Assembly: GCA_036186865.1 (NCBI GenBank)
Contig: AP025048.1
Span: 32,290,852 to 32,354,851 of the forward strand
From: Eustoma russellianum
Taxonomy: Eukaryota > Streptophyta > Magnoliopsida > Gentianales > Gentianaceae
Length of the DNA stretch: 64,000 nucleotides
Reading direction: 5' to 3'
A program made the translations under genes and the position numbers. The notes beneath the pieces are model-generated. The model was not told the origin of the DNA. It saw only the letters and a program-made list of their open reading frames with translations, and searched no databases. Numbering within the stretch: position 1 is the first letter of the stretch; each line of letters starts with the position of its first letter. Positions 21,777 through 32,182 of this stretch are shown piece by piece.

Positions 21777-22598
21777 CTAAGCATTTGTGGTAGAATTGAT
21801 CTGTTCTTGAGGGATAAAGGGAAAGATTGATTCAAAGAATGAGACATCTCTTGAGATATATATTGCCTTAGTTGATAGGTTCTGCAATATATATCCCTTT
21901 GTGATATATGAGAGTCCCAAGAACACACTTCTATATGCCCTGGCAGCAAACTTTTCTTTATGATTCTGAGTATTGCTGCCAAAGGCCAGACATCCAAAGA
22001 CTCTGAGATTAGAATAGACAGGTAAGGATTTGTACAGCAACTCATGAGGTGTTCTCTGTTGAAGGATGGGTGAAGGAGTGATATTGATGAGATATACTGA
22101 GTGTTGCACACAGAAGCCCCAGTATGAGGAAGGTAAGTGAGACTGAAATCTGAGGGCCCTTGCTACATTGAGAATATGTTGGTGTTTTCTCTCAACAACC
22201 CCATTTTGCTGTGGTTTATTAATGCAACTAGTTTGATGCAAAATGCCATCAGTGGCAAAGAACTCAGTCATTCTAAACTCTGGTCCATTATCAGTCCGGA
22301 TAGTTTTTACATTAGCGTCAAAGTGAACAGAAGCAAACTGACAAAAGATTTTAACAATGGACCTGTTTTCTCCTTAATTTTTCATCAAATACACCCATCA
22401 ATATCTACTGTGGTCATCAATCACAGTAAGAAAGTAATATTGTTTGTACAATGTTGGGTAATTATATGGACCGCAAATGTCAATGTGTACAAGAGAAAAA
22501 GGACTGAAGGAAACTGAACTAGAAATAGGAAAGGGTGTTCTTCTTTGTTTGTCTAAAGGACATATTGTACATGTGTGTAGGGATTCAAGAACAATCAC
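21777..22598 (-). pseudogene. copia-2 integrase (broken)
   Basis: Two frames cover it. 22398-22598 holds CTICPLDKQRRTPFP (zinc-binding end) and LVHIDICGPYNYPT (first catalytic aspartate). 21777-22271 holds CINKPQQNGVVERKHQHILN (catalytic glutamate), SYWGFCVQHSVYLIN and VFGCLAFGS. The second catalytic aspartate falls in the gap, where stops and a frame change occur. Confidence 0.85.
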
Positions 22599-22764
22599 AA
22601 GTGGTTCAACCTTCTGAATTTCTTTTAGTCTTGGTGTAGAAGGATGCCCAAGCCTTTAGTTCCATAGCAATGTATCTGACGAGTTAACAGCATGTGCCAG
22701 AGGTTTAGTGTGACAGGGAGGAAATTTCGGCATGCCATGAAGATAATACAAGCCTTGATCTACC

Positions 22765-23403
22765 TCAGCTGAACCAATCATCCTCTTGGTTCTGAGGTCC
22801 TAAGGTCCTGAGGTCCTGAATCAGGCAAACATTAGAACAAAATGCAATGCCAAACATATCTGACTGGGTAAGTTTACTGAGTGACAGTAAATTGAAGGCA
22901 AAGGATGGTACATAGAAGTCATTGGTGAGGGTAAGGCTGGGGTTTACATGAACTGTCCCAATATGAGTGACTTTGGCTAGGGATTGATCAGGCATTTTTA
23001 CTGATACGGTGTCAACCTGATAATAAGAAGCAAATAGATGAATGCTAGAACAAATATGATCACTAGCTCCAGAGTCTAAAATCCATATATTCAAGTTTTG
23101 ATACAATGCATAGTCTAAGAACTTACCAGAAGGCGTGGTCTGTTGTGTTGACATAGCAACATGGTGTGCGTTTACAGCACTTACAGAATAAGTAACTCCC
23201 TTTCTTCCTCCATCTTGATGCTCTTGCAACAGGTTCATCAACTGAGCATACTGCTCCTGTGTCAAGCTAGGTGCCATTTGAGGCATATAATTTTGAGAGT
23301 TACTCCCCGCTGTGTTCAAGACTTCATACGCAACATATCCTTCCCCTTCATCCTGGTTCAGACTATCCTCAAGAACTACATTATTTCCATCATTGCTCAC
23401 CAT
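22765..23403 (-). pseudogene. copia-2 gag end and protease
   Basis: A 212-residue open frame contains the aspartic protease signature WILDSGASDHICSS and, after it, NDFYVPSFAFNLLSLSKLT, the usual downstream block. A CCHC knuckle, CSCCNMTGHTVEKC, lies just upstream near 23450-23495 in another frame, so gag and protease are separated by a frameshift. Confidence 0.85.
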
Positions 23404-23519
23404 GTTAATCTGACTCTTAGGCTTATAGCCTGGGGGTACCTGTGTTTCTTATAGCACTTCTCAACTGTATGGCCAGTCATATTGCAACAACTACAAACTG
23501 GTATTCTAGAACCACCTTG

Positions 23520-24375
23520 CTAGGATCTTGGCATGTCTCGCCTAACTCCCCTGCCACGCTGCTTCTGCCAAGATATACTTCCTCTCCCTGCACCGTTAAC
23601 GTTCATCACAACTGATGGATTATTGTTAAACTGTCCTTGTCCTCCCGTATAATTCATCTTCCTCTCCAACTTTACTGCCATACCGAAGGCAGTTTTCAAA
23701 TCTAGCAATGGAGTGGACAACAAGACTTGGGATTTCACTGCCTCAAACTCATCATTTAATCCTTTCAGAAACTTTATCAGACAATCATTTTCCACAAATT
23801 TGTTGATCTCAGTTGTCAGATTACATGTACATCTTCGACGTGTACATGTGGGGACAGATCTTAAGGCCATCAATTCTTCTCACACACTCTTCAACTTGGT
23901 ATAATATTCAGTCACATTACTACCTTCTTGCCTAATAGAATAGAACTCCTCTTGAAGATCTGATAATCTAAAAGAGTCAGCATTCTATACTTGGACTTCA
24001 GATCACTCCAGATGTCAACTGCAGAGTCCAGCCAGATGACGCTTTGTCCAATGCTAGGAATCAGTGAGTTAACCAGCCAAGAAGCCAACATATTGTTGGC
24101 CTTCATCAAATATATCGCCTGGCTCCTTCTGCAGGCTTCTCAATAGAACCATCAATAAAACCTATCTTATTCTTGGACTCCAACGCCCTCCTTACGGACC
24201 TACTCCATCCATGATAATTGTTTCCATCCAACAACGGTTGCACTAGTACCATGGACGGATTATCACTAAGATGTATATAAAACGGATCATCAGAAGGATC
24301 ATAGTGAATAGAAGGAGAAGCGGATGAGGAAGAACCAGGATTGTTATTCGACGCCATGAACGTTCCACAATTCAT
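23520..24375 (-). pseudogene. copia-2 gag (broken)
   Basis: Three frames together form the gag. 24106-24375 begins MNCGTFMASNNNPG and contains GNNYHGWSRSVRRALESK and GFIDGSIEKP. 23912-24109 contains NMLASWLVNSLIPSIGQSV. 23520-23873 contains NDEFEAVKSQVLLSTPLLDL. The same blocks occur in order in copia-1 gag. Frame changes at about 24106 and 23890 disable it. Confidence 0.85.
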
Positions 24376-24382
24376 GAAATTC

Positions 24383-24394
24383 TTTCTGATACCA
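24383..24394 (-). promoter_or_regulatory. Primer-binding site of copia-2
   Basis: On the minus strand TGGTATCAGAAA follows the 5' LTR end TTTTCGCA with no spacer. Confidence 0.88.
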
Positions 24395-24937
24395 TGCGAA
24401 AATTCAAGTTACTGCAGCTTGAATTCTTGATCAATCGATTTGATCAAAAACAAAGAACAATCAAACAATCAAACAAAATACACAATAGACATCAATCAAA
24501 AGGAATGATTGAAATAGAGAAGGAGAGAGAGAACGAAAGCTTGAAAGCAAGTCTTGTTACAAGGAGAGGAATCAAAAACTGAATTGAAGCAGCGGTTGTG
24601 TCGCTGCTTAAGAAGAAGAAAACTGAGTAGTAAATGACTAAAGTGCCCTTCAGTAACAACATCCTACAACAAAGCTCATAAGGCTAAAATAGTCATTTTC
24701 CTCATTTAAACTAATACGCGCGCATTCCCTTCTTCTTCCCCCGCAGGCTTCCTTTCCGCTGTACTGCTACTCCCTTCAATTCCTGCGGGTCAACCTAGTA
24801 ACCGTCGCTCCTGCACAGCACCAACTCACCCACGTGACATCTAAACCTCTTAATCTCTGATTGATCCTCAGCAATCAACAAATTATGCTTGTTCTGCTCC
24901 TGATCAATGCATTGTGCATCAACGCAAGCTTTAACAC
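24395..24937 (-). repeat. copia-2 5' LTR
   Basis: Pairs with 19158-19698. The CGACT duplication follows at 24938-24942. Confidence 0.92.
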
Positions 24938-24942
24938 GACTC

Positions 24943-26037
24943 AATTTCGATATGTATATGCAAGTCCTTAAATTTTCTTTCTTTATGTTCTTTTGCTTTT
25001 GATTTTTCTAGAATTACACACACACTTGTTTTCTTAACTTTCTGTCGTTCAAAAACTTATTTCTTGTAGTTGTTGGAAGAATAAACCTTGCCAATTTTCA
25101 AAAAGAATTCTCGCACGATGTTGTTCAAATTTCTAGGTTTGTGTCCTTTCTTGTGAATCGAGAGTAGAAGTTTTTGCCTTTAGTATGGGAATGTTTAGGG
25201 GACATCTGCGGATGTTTAAGAACTGATGATTGGGCCTTTTGAGAAGTGACATGCTGCTGGATGCTTTTGAGTGGGGCATACGGTTGGAAGGTAGTTTAAG
25301 GTTCTTGGAAATCTATAGGTTTGGTTTGGTGCTTGGCGAATACGGTTAGGAACTTTTATTTTAGAGTTAGGCCGCTGTAAGGTTTAGATTGAAGTTTGGT
25401 TCTTTCCTTGTGTGATTCAACTGGGGAGAAAAGAAATGTATAATGCAAATTATTTCACCAAGAATCACAAGATTTAATCACAAACACAACCAAAATTCAG
25501 CTGCGAGCTTCACACCACAAGAACTAATATAAGACATGGTAGCAATTTGAAAAAGTAGCAAACTTTTAGTGCGGCTGAACTTAACTCGTCTAGATGCAAA
25601 AATCCTAGGTTGAAGAATAGAAAATTAACTTGCAAATATATCTACACAGTTTATAGGTCAAAGAAATAACAAAGCAACCAAGATAATCAAGAAGATGAAA
25701 TTCATTCAAGGGCTTAGTTTGCGGACTGTTTGTTGGGGTTCTATGCGTATTGCAGACTATTTTTGATTGGGGCGAATGGTTTATTCAAGAATAGTAACAA
25801 TTCCAAAATCGAGGACGATTACATACCGATTCAGGAGGTAATCAAACCCAAGATGATCACGATGATATAGACAGGATGATGTGAATGTGTATGAGTATTG
25901 CGGACAAAATTTTTTGGTAGTTTTGTTGTGTGCAGTAGATTTCTTTTGTTTTTTTCTGGTGTGGGCAAAATTTTGTGGACGGTTACTATGATGACAAATG
26001 AAAAGAATGTAAAGAATTAGAATAAATGAAACATGAG
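24943..26037. other. gypsy-1 leader, non-coding
   Basis: AT-rich sequence between the copia-2 insertion and the gypsy-1 primer-binding site. Short frames show no family signature. Confidence 0.6.
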
Positions 26038-26049
26038 GTTCTGATACCA
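26038..26049 (-). promoter_or_regulatory. Primer-binding site of gypsy-1
   Basis: The minus strand reads TGGTATCAGAAC after LTR end ATGCATCCA and two spacer bases. Confidence 0.85.
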
Positions 26050-26051
26050 AA

Positions 26052-26882
26052 TGGATGCATGTTTGGACGCAAAGCTTCGATCTTTCCCTTTTGTTCTAAT
26101 GTTTTCTCCAAGATTTCCTTATTCAAGACTTGCTCCAAACCCTCAACCTATGTGTAGTCCCTTTAGATATGAGGGTTGATTCTTCCCGAACCAGTTTGGA
26201 CGTGTACAAAAACAAAAACCCACCCTTGAGACATGAATTGAATTGGTTGAACTCGAATTCGCCACAACTTATGCTCAATACATTGATAAGAACTCTAAAC
26301 CTTGATAAATGATGAAGAAACACAAGAATCCTCTGGCAAAAACAACATTTGGCCAAAATTTATCATATATTATTCAGGTTTGTTTAAAACCGGCAGCCCA
26401 TGAATCTATTTGCATGCTAAACTAAGCTAAGCCCAATGCACAAAGGAAAAGTTAAGACTTTCACTTGAAATCATCCTTCAGCAGCTATCTGATCTTCCAC
26501 GTGCATTATCAACCTTCTGGAAGCCGTATTTTCCAATAAGGTCTTCCTGAGAGTTGTGATCCGAGATGTCTAATTTGCATAAGATTTTGAATCACCTTAA
26601 AACAACGTCGGATGAGTGAGTTATGACCAAAAATCGAGATGACGTAATCCTATGAAAAACCTAAAATGTATACGCATTCCACATCTGGAAAGTCTACTTT
26701 CCCATATTCTGACAAACATTTTACCATCTAAAAACATCGAAAAGACTTTAAAACAGAACAAACAACTTTTACAAACAAATTGGCCAAAAATAGGGTCTTG
26801 CGAAACACCTCGAGACGTGCTTCCTCCCACTCTATCATGCTGCATATCGACTTTATGCAATTACGCTCTTATGACCTCACCA
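26052..26882 (-). repeat. gypsy-1 5' LTR
   Basis: 831 bp, TG to CA on the minus strand. Its 26290-26882 part pairs with the truncated 3' LTR at 16782-17384. Confidence 0.75.
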
Positions 26883-26897
26883 CACTCTATTCATCTC

Positions 26898-27488
26898 TGT
26901 TGAAATCTATAGCTTGAAGAGAAGAAGTTTGGAGCCAATGTAACAAGGTGAAGACACTTGGTGAAGAGATCAAGTGCCGAGCCAAGATGAAGTTTGAAGA
27001 GAAGAAGTGCGCCCCTTTCGCTTAAAGCTAAGGCATATAACTTGGAATGTATGAGAAAGTAAAACAAATATGTAAACTATCTAATAGGGGCATGAACGCA
27101 ATGAATATGGAAGGTAAAGCAGTGCTAGCTAGCCGAGGTAACGAGGTGAAGGCACCCAGCCAAGAGATAAACATAGGTTCAAAAGATGAAGTGACAAGCC
27201 GAAGCGACGAGGTGAAGGCACGCAGAGACACAATGGTTCAAGTGAGCTAAACACAATCCTGAGTAGAGCGCAGACACCAAGCAGAAAAACTTAGATATAT
27301 CACCATCTAAGTGGTGCAGTAGAAAATAGAACTTTCATTGTATATAGTCATTGGCAGTCTTGTCATTCAGAAGTAGCCATTAGAATTATAAATTAACTAG
27401 CCATTCGAGACTTTTAACACCACCTATAAAAAGGATTACAATTGTATACTCAAACTATCTTGTTGATGAATAATATCTTCAAGTTTCA
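26898..27488 (+). repeat. Probable copia-3 5' LTR
   Basis: Starts TGTTGAAATC and ends GTTTCA. A TATA box (TATAAAAA, 27425-27432) lies about 60 bases before the end, and a degenerate primer-binding site begins about 27492. There is no partner copy in the window, so the boundaries are inferred. Confidence 0.5.
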
Positions 27489-27556
27489 TTATGGTCAGAC
27501 CTATAAGCAACTATTCCTAATCTTTAGCTTTACATTTTCTGTAAAATCATTTGCTA

Positions 27557-28836
27557 GAGATGGCTTCAAATATTAGAGAGATGAAGCAACCTCTGTTTTT
27601 GTACCTTCAAGGACATCATCGGTATCATCTGATTCAAGTTCCTTTGAGGGAGGTTCAATAATGATTATTAACCATACGTTGAATAGGAACGACTATTTGT
27701 CATGGAGCAAAGGAGTTGAAATGTTTGTAACTGGAAAATAAAAGGAAGATTACCTTTTTTGAAGCATCCAAGTGCATGCTTCAACTAAACCAGTTTTAGG
27801 ACATGGAAATCTGAGAACTCAATGATCATGTCTTTGCTTCTAGGATCAATGATTCTATATATTAGTGATCACTTTATCTTCTAATCAACTGCAACTAAAA
27901 TTTGGTCAGCTGCTATTGATATGTACTCAAAGAAGGATACTCTTCAGAGTTGTATGAACTTGAGTCAAAGCTTCAAGAGATGAGACGAGGCGATTGACTT
28001 GTTCATAAGTATAATAATCATCTTACCAACATTTGACAACAGAATGACATTTTCAAAATTCACAACTAACACTGTCAGACAGATGATCAGTTGTAAAAAG
28101 GGGTACCTGAAACTAAGGAAGTTTTTAGGTTTCTCACTGACTTGCATAATGATTTTGATGCACTGAGGGGGAGGACTCTTGCTACAAAGCCTCTACCAAG
28201 TTTGAATGCAATATTTTTTGAAATCCGACATAAGGAAAACCAGATAAAACTTATGATAAGATCTCTACCTACTCTGGTTACTGAGGACTCAGCTCTGCTG
28301 GTGGGTAATACAATACAATCTACGAACCTCGTGCAGTAGGTGAGACTCAAGCTTCTAGTTTTGTGACTAGGAGAACATGAGGTCCTGGTTAGGCCGAGAA
28401 GAGAATTTTCTGGTTTTGTAAAAAGACTATGCTTTATAATTCAAATCCAAGTCGAGGTTTTAGTCTAGTTATTGGCCAAGAGAAAGTTGTCATTTATTCA
28501 CATTCTAGTGAAGCAACTATGGTCAGTTCAGGTACACTTAATAGTAAAACTTACTCTTGGATTATTGATTTTGGTGCGTCTGCTCATGCGACACACGACC
28601 AGACTATCTTACTTAATGATGAATTATTTGATAAACCTACAAAGGTTAAGATTGTGAATGGAATATGTTTACCGATAACTAGAAGAGGAATACTAGAATT
28701 GACTAGTAAATTGCCTCTACATAATGTATTGCATGCTCTTGCCATAAACTTTAATATGATTTCAGTAAGAAAAATTACCAAGGTAACAAGTGTGTTGCTT
28801 ATTTTTCATCTACTGAATATTGGTTTGAGGAGGTAA
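27557..28836 (+). pseudogene. copia-3 gag and protease remnants
   Basis: After ATG at 27557, stops come quickly. Readable copia blocks include LNRNDYLSWSKGVEMFVTGK (near 27675-27740), FLTDLHNDFDALRGR with LPSLNAIFFEIRHKE (28130-28240) and, from 28429, an open frame with the protease region SWIIDFGASAHATHD and LHNVLHALAINFNMISV. The catalytic motif reads D-F-G-A rather than D-S-G-A, which is expected to disturb the active site. The gag knuckle cannot be recognised. Confidence 0.75.
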
Positions 28837-29605
28837 TCATTATGCTAAGAAATTGGATGAACTCTTCATTTTGCAATCTAAAAGAAAAAAAGCAAGACAA
28901 GAAACAAGCTGATTCCTTAAAGACATATGCCCATTCAAGTATAGAATCTAATAGGATCTGATTTTTACGGGACAACAAATCAAGACATCCTAATTTCTTG
29001 TACGTGAAAAAGCTTATGCCTAAACTTTTTGTATGAATTGATTTGAAGGAAATACAATGTGATATTTGTCAGTCAACTAAGCATACTAAGACTAACTATC
29101 ATGCTTGGCAGTACAAATTCACTAAACCTTTCAATTTGATTCACTATGATATATAGGATCCATTCAGAGTATCCAATATCAATGGAGCATTTATTATTTT
29201 TGCGGTGATCATACAAGATTAACTTAGGCATATATAATGAAATATAAGTCTGAGGTGGGACAGATCTCAGAACTTTACTAACCTTGTAAAAAATCTGTTT
29301 GGCACCATGATAAAAGCATTAACATCCGATAATGGATAGAGTAATTAGACAGATTAGTCAAAGAGTTAATGAATGAAAATGGAATTCATCATCAAACTGC
29401 TTGTGTTTATACTCTAAAACAAATGGAGTTTCAGAAAGGAAAAAAAGATATCTCTTAGAAGTTATCAGATCCTTAACGTTTGCCAGGATGTACCAAAGTG
29501 TTATTGCAGAGAAGCGGTAATGACTGCAACTTATTTAATTAATAGGATGCCATACATATTTTTATCATTCAAGACACCTAGACAAGCTTTATGGAGTCAT
29601 GTTCA
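28837..29605 (+). pseudogene. copia-3 integrase remnant, left part
   Basis: Broken plus-strand frames show CDICQSTKHTKTNYH (zinc-binding end), NLIHYDI followed by a stop and DPFRV (first catalytic region), and ATYLINRMPYIF before the insertion. Many stops and frame changes. Confidence 0.7.
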
Positions 29606-32066
29606 TGTGGAGAAATATGTTTGGATAATTTTCAAGGTCATGATTTTAAGTGGTGGATACTTAAAAATGTCACACATATTTTATAAATGATTAAGAGTTG
29701 AAAACATTAAGAAAAATGACATCGATCTCTCAGATTGTTGCACTTCGATCGATCAATATACTTCGATCCCTCACATCGATGGATCCATATAAGGCAGAGA
29801 AAAACCAAGACCTTACTGTGAGACATCGATCTCTAAACCTGAGACACATCGATCGATCGATGTGGGACAGAGACAAACTCTGGAACTAACTGTGAGACAT
29901 CGATCTCTGAAGTTGAGGCACTTCGATCGATCGATGTCTAGGGTTTTAGAAATATTTTTCTAAAATGTTATAAGATGGTTGTTTTCATTTTTACGTGATT
30001 TATAAATGTTCATTATATAGATATTATGTGTTTTTGACGATTACAAATGACTTGTGACTAATGTGCCTTTGAAGTTTCTACAACTTACAAAAAAGGCAAA
30101 ATTGGTATTTTTGAGTTTTGTAGGAACATTATATGGGGGAAATAATTCAAGGACTTATTTTCATCTTATTTATCATGAAAAAGATGTTATTATATTCATT
30201 TCTGACCACCGGTGTCATTTCTGGAGTTTTCTCACACCAGGGGCATTTTGGTTATTTTACCCCCTGAAGGGTGTTTTTTGTATTTTCACTCAAGGAGTCT
30301 CTTGAGTATATTATTATCTTCATTCTGGAGTTGAGTTATGATTATCTTGAAGATTATATGGTGGTTTTATAATATTTTTCTCAAATGATGATATTATCGG
30401 CAGAAGCGGGATATGTGACGGGTTATGATGTCACATTCTATTTCTTTCGTGAAGACCTTCTTCTATATGTTATTGGAGTATATTTATCATCATATTTCAG
30501 AGAATTTAAAGGTGTTCAAGGTGTGAAAATGATCACTACATACAAGAAGAAATAGTGGAAATTTTGGTGTTATATATTGACATAATCTTGTCAATTATTA
30601 TTTGTTGATTTCTTCTTCAAAAAATCTGAGTTGATATACATATATGCAAGCCTCCAAATGTGTATTAACAGGTGGAAATGATGGTGTACTCATTTTATGG
30701 TTTGGTGACATGTAGACAAATCAAAAAGAAGCTAGTTGGCAAAAGTTGCCAACTTGGAAATTTCAAAATAGTAGCCAACGGCTACTAACCCTATTTTTGG
30801 AGCTGATTTTGTTTGAATTGTTCAACTCCCACATGCCTATTATCTTGCCAAGGAGTTGAGGGGATAGTGGAGTTGTTATGCTTTTTTTTATCCCACTACA
30901 TTATCTTCAAAATTTCAAGACAAAATGTAGTAAAAAAATTCGGCCAAGGTGATTTTCCAAGGTGGACAAATTATGTTGCTTTATTTTGCCATGTGTACAA
31001 GATGATTGTGTGACCAACCAATAATGTGAAGACACTTAAGCATTGATGAAGATGGTGACATATAACTGATCTTATCTTCAATGCTCAACTCACACTAGAA
31101 ATAGAAGGCAAAGGTGAAGAAGAAGAACACACACTTGAAAGCAATAGTTGAATTGTCTTGCTATCTTCTTCTTGTCATTCTTGTTCCATTCTTTGTAGCC
31201 AAGGTGTTCTTGTGATATTTGTTGTAAAGCTACACGCCTCTTGTATTTCATTTGTAAGATTGATTAGCCAAATCTATAAGGCTACATCAATAGGTGATAG
31301 AAATCCAAAGAAAGGTGTTCCTTGAGACTGGAGTAGGTCATATTGACCGAACAAGGACAAATTCTCGTTGTTCTTGTCTTGTTTCTACCTTTCTGTTATC
31401 TGCCCGTTTTTCACTGCAGTTTTAACCCAACTTCTCACGTTTTGAAAAATAGCTAACGCTTTCAAAATTCGTGCTTTTTGGTATAGTTATACTTCAAACT
31501 GTTAACTTTCATTTGCAACAAGAATCACTTGATTTGAGCAAGGGAAAGTTAGTCTTTCAGTCATTGCAAGATAACTGCTCCAATCTGGCTGCAATCTAAC
31601 CAGTTTTGAGAACATTTGAATTCTGTTTTAACCAAGAATTGTTTAAGGTCAGGGCCTTTTGGAAATATAAACTAGACAACCTAAGGAGTGTTTTGACATA
31701 AAGATAAACCTTTTTGGTTGAGTATTGAAAGAGAAACACGTTTTCCAATTTCAGCAACATTCTGTCCAGTTCTGTCCAGATTGACCATCTGAATCTTTTT
31801 ATTTGTTTGAAGGGACAAACAATCTTATTTTTATCTGATTTTTGGACAGAATATTTTCAAGACATTAAAGTTAAGTTCTGGAAATTTTCATTATTTTTGG
31901 AGTTGTGTATACTGATTTTTGAGTTTTTCAAGAATGGGTTTTGAATTTGAGGTGGTCTCAGATTTTTTTTTCAAAGGGGTTTTTAATCAAGGGTAGTAGT
32001 GTAATTTTCACTAACCACTATTCATCCCTCCTCTAGTGGTATTTATTGCAAGTGCATGATCCAACA
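29606..32066 (+). repeat. copia-4 5' LTR
   Basis: Roughly 90% like 37950-40573 outside indels. It has a CGATCGAT-rich block at about 29717-29935, about 100 bp longer than in the 3' LTR. The promoter position reads TAGAAATA (31096-31103) where the other two family copies have TATAAATA. Confidence 0.92.
29717..29935. repeat. CATCGATCTCT / CTTCGATCGATCGATG repeat block
   Basis: Several copies of ACATCGATCTCT and CTTCGATCGATCGATG alternate. The latter is self-complementary in its core. The block recurs at 38063-38180 and 52703-52945 in the other LTRs of the family. Confidence 0.8.
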
Positions 32067-32068
32067 AT

Positions 32069-32080
32069 TGGTATCAGAGC
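32069..32080 (+). promoter_or_regulatory. Primer-binding site of copia-4
   Basis: TGGTATCAGAGC lies two bases after the LTR end. Confidence 0.93.
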
Positions 32081-32182
32081 GAGGTCAACACCACTCTAAG
32101 AAGTGAGATTCAATACCGTACAAACAAGGCAAGAAACGATAATTCTTTGTAGCCTGTACATCTCAAATGAAAGGTACATACA

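Larger units (their letters stand above)
19158..24937 (-). mobile_element. copia-2: decayed Ty1/copia element (5.78 kb), minus strand
   Basis: LTRs of 541 bp (19158-19698) and 543 bp (24395-24937) start TG and end CA on the minus strand. They are about 95% alike by eye and flanked by CGACT (19153-19157 and 24938-24942). The primer-binding site is at 24383-24394 and the polypurine tract is the run of C at 19699-19706. The internal domain shows the full copia order but is broken by frameshifts and stops in gag, integrase and RNase H. The gag and integrase closely resemble copia-1, so both belong to the same broad lineage, but copia-2 is clearly older. Confidence 0.94.
16782..26882 (-). mobile_element. 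gypsy-1: old Ty3/gypsy-type element without pol, carrying copia-2
   Basis: The region 16782-17384 matches 26290-26882 at roughly three quarters identity by eye. The right copy starts TG on the minus strand and ends at 26052 beside a minus-strand primer-binding site TGGTATCAGAAC (26038-26049). The left copy is preceded by CTAGCAGGGAGGGAA, a polypurine tract, and GATTCGAGGATGAATCTTTT, typical of the pol end of plant gypsy elements. Between them only a degraded gag (17834-18361) is recognisable. Protease, RT and integrase are missing, so this copy is internally deleted or non-autonomous. Subtracting copia-2, its interior is about 2.9 kb. Confidence 0.75.

Noticed and set aside
26123..26903. Small frames on both strands near 26.1-26.9 kb as possible host exons
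   Set aside because: The whole stretch is the gypsy-1 5' LTR, with a partner at 16782-17384.
27028..27250. Overlapping frames on both strands near 27.1 kb
   Set aside because: They lie in the probable copia-3 LTR and show low-complexity K/E/S/R residues only.
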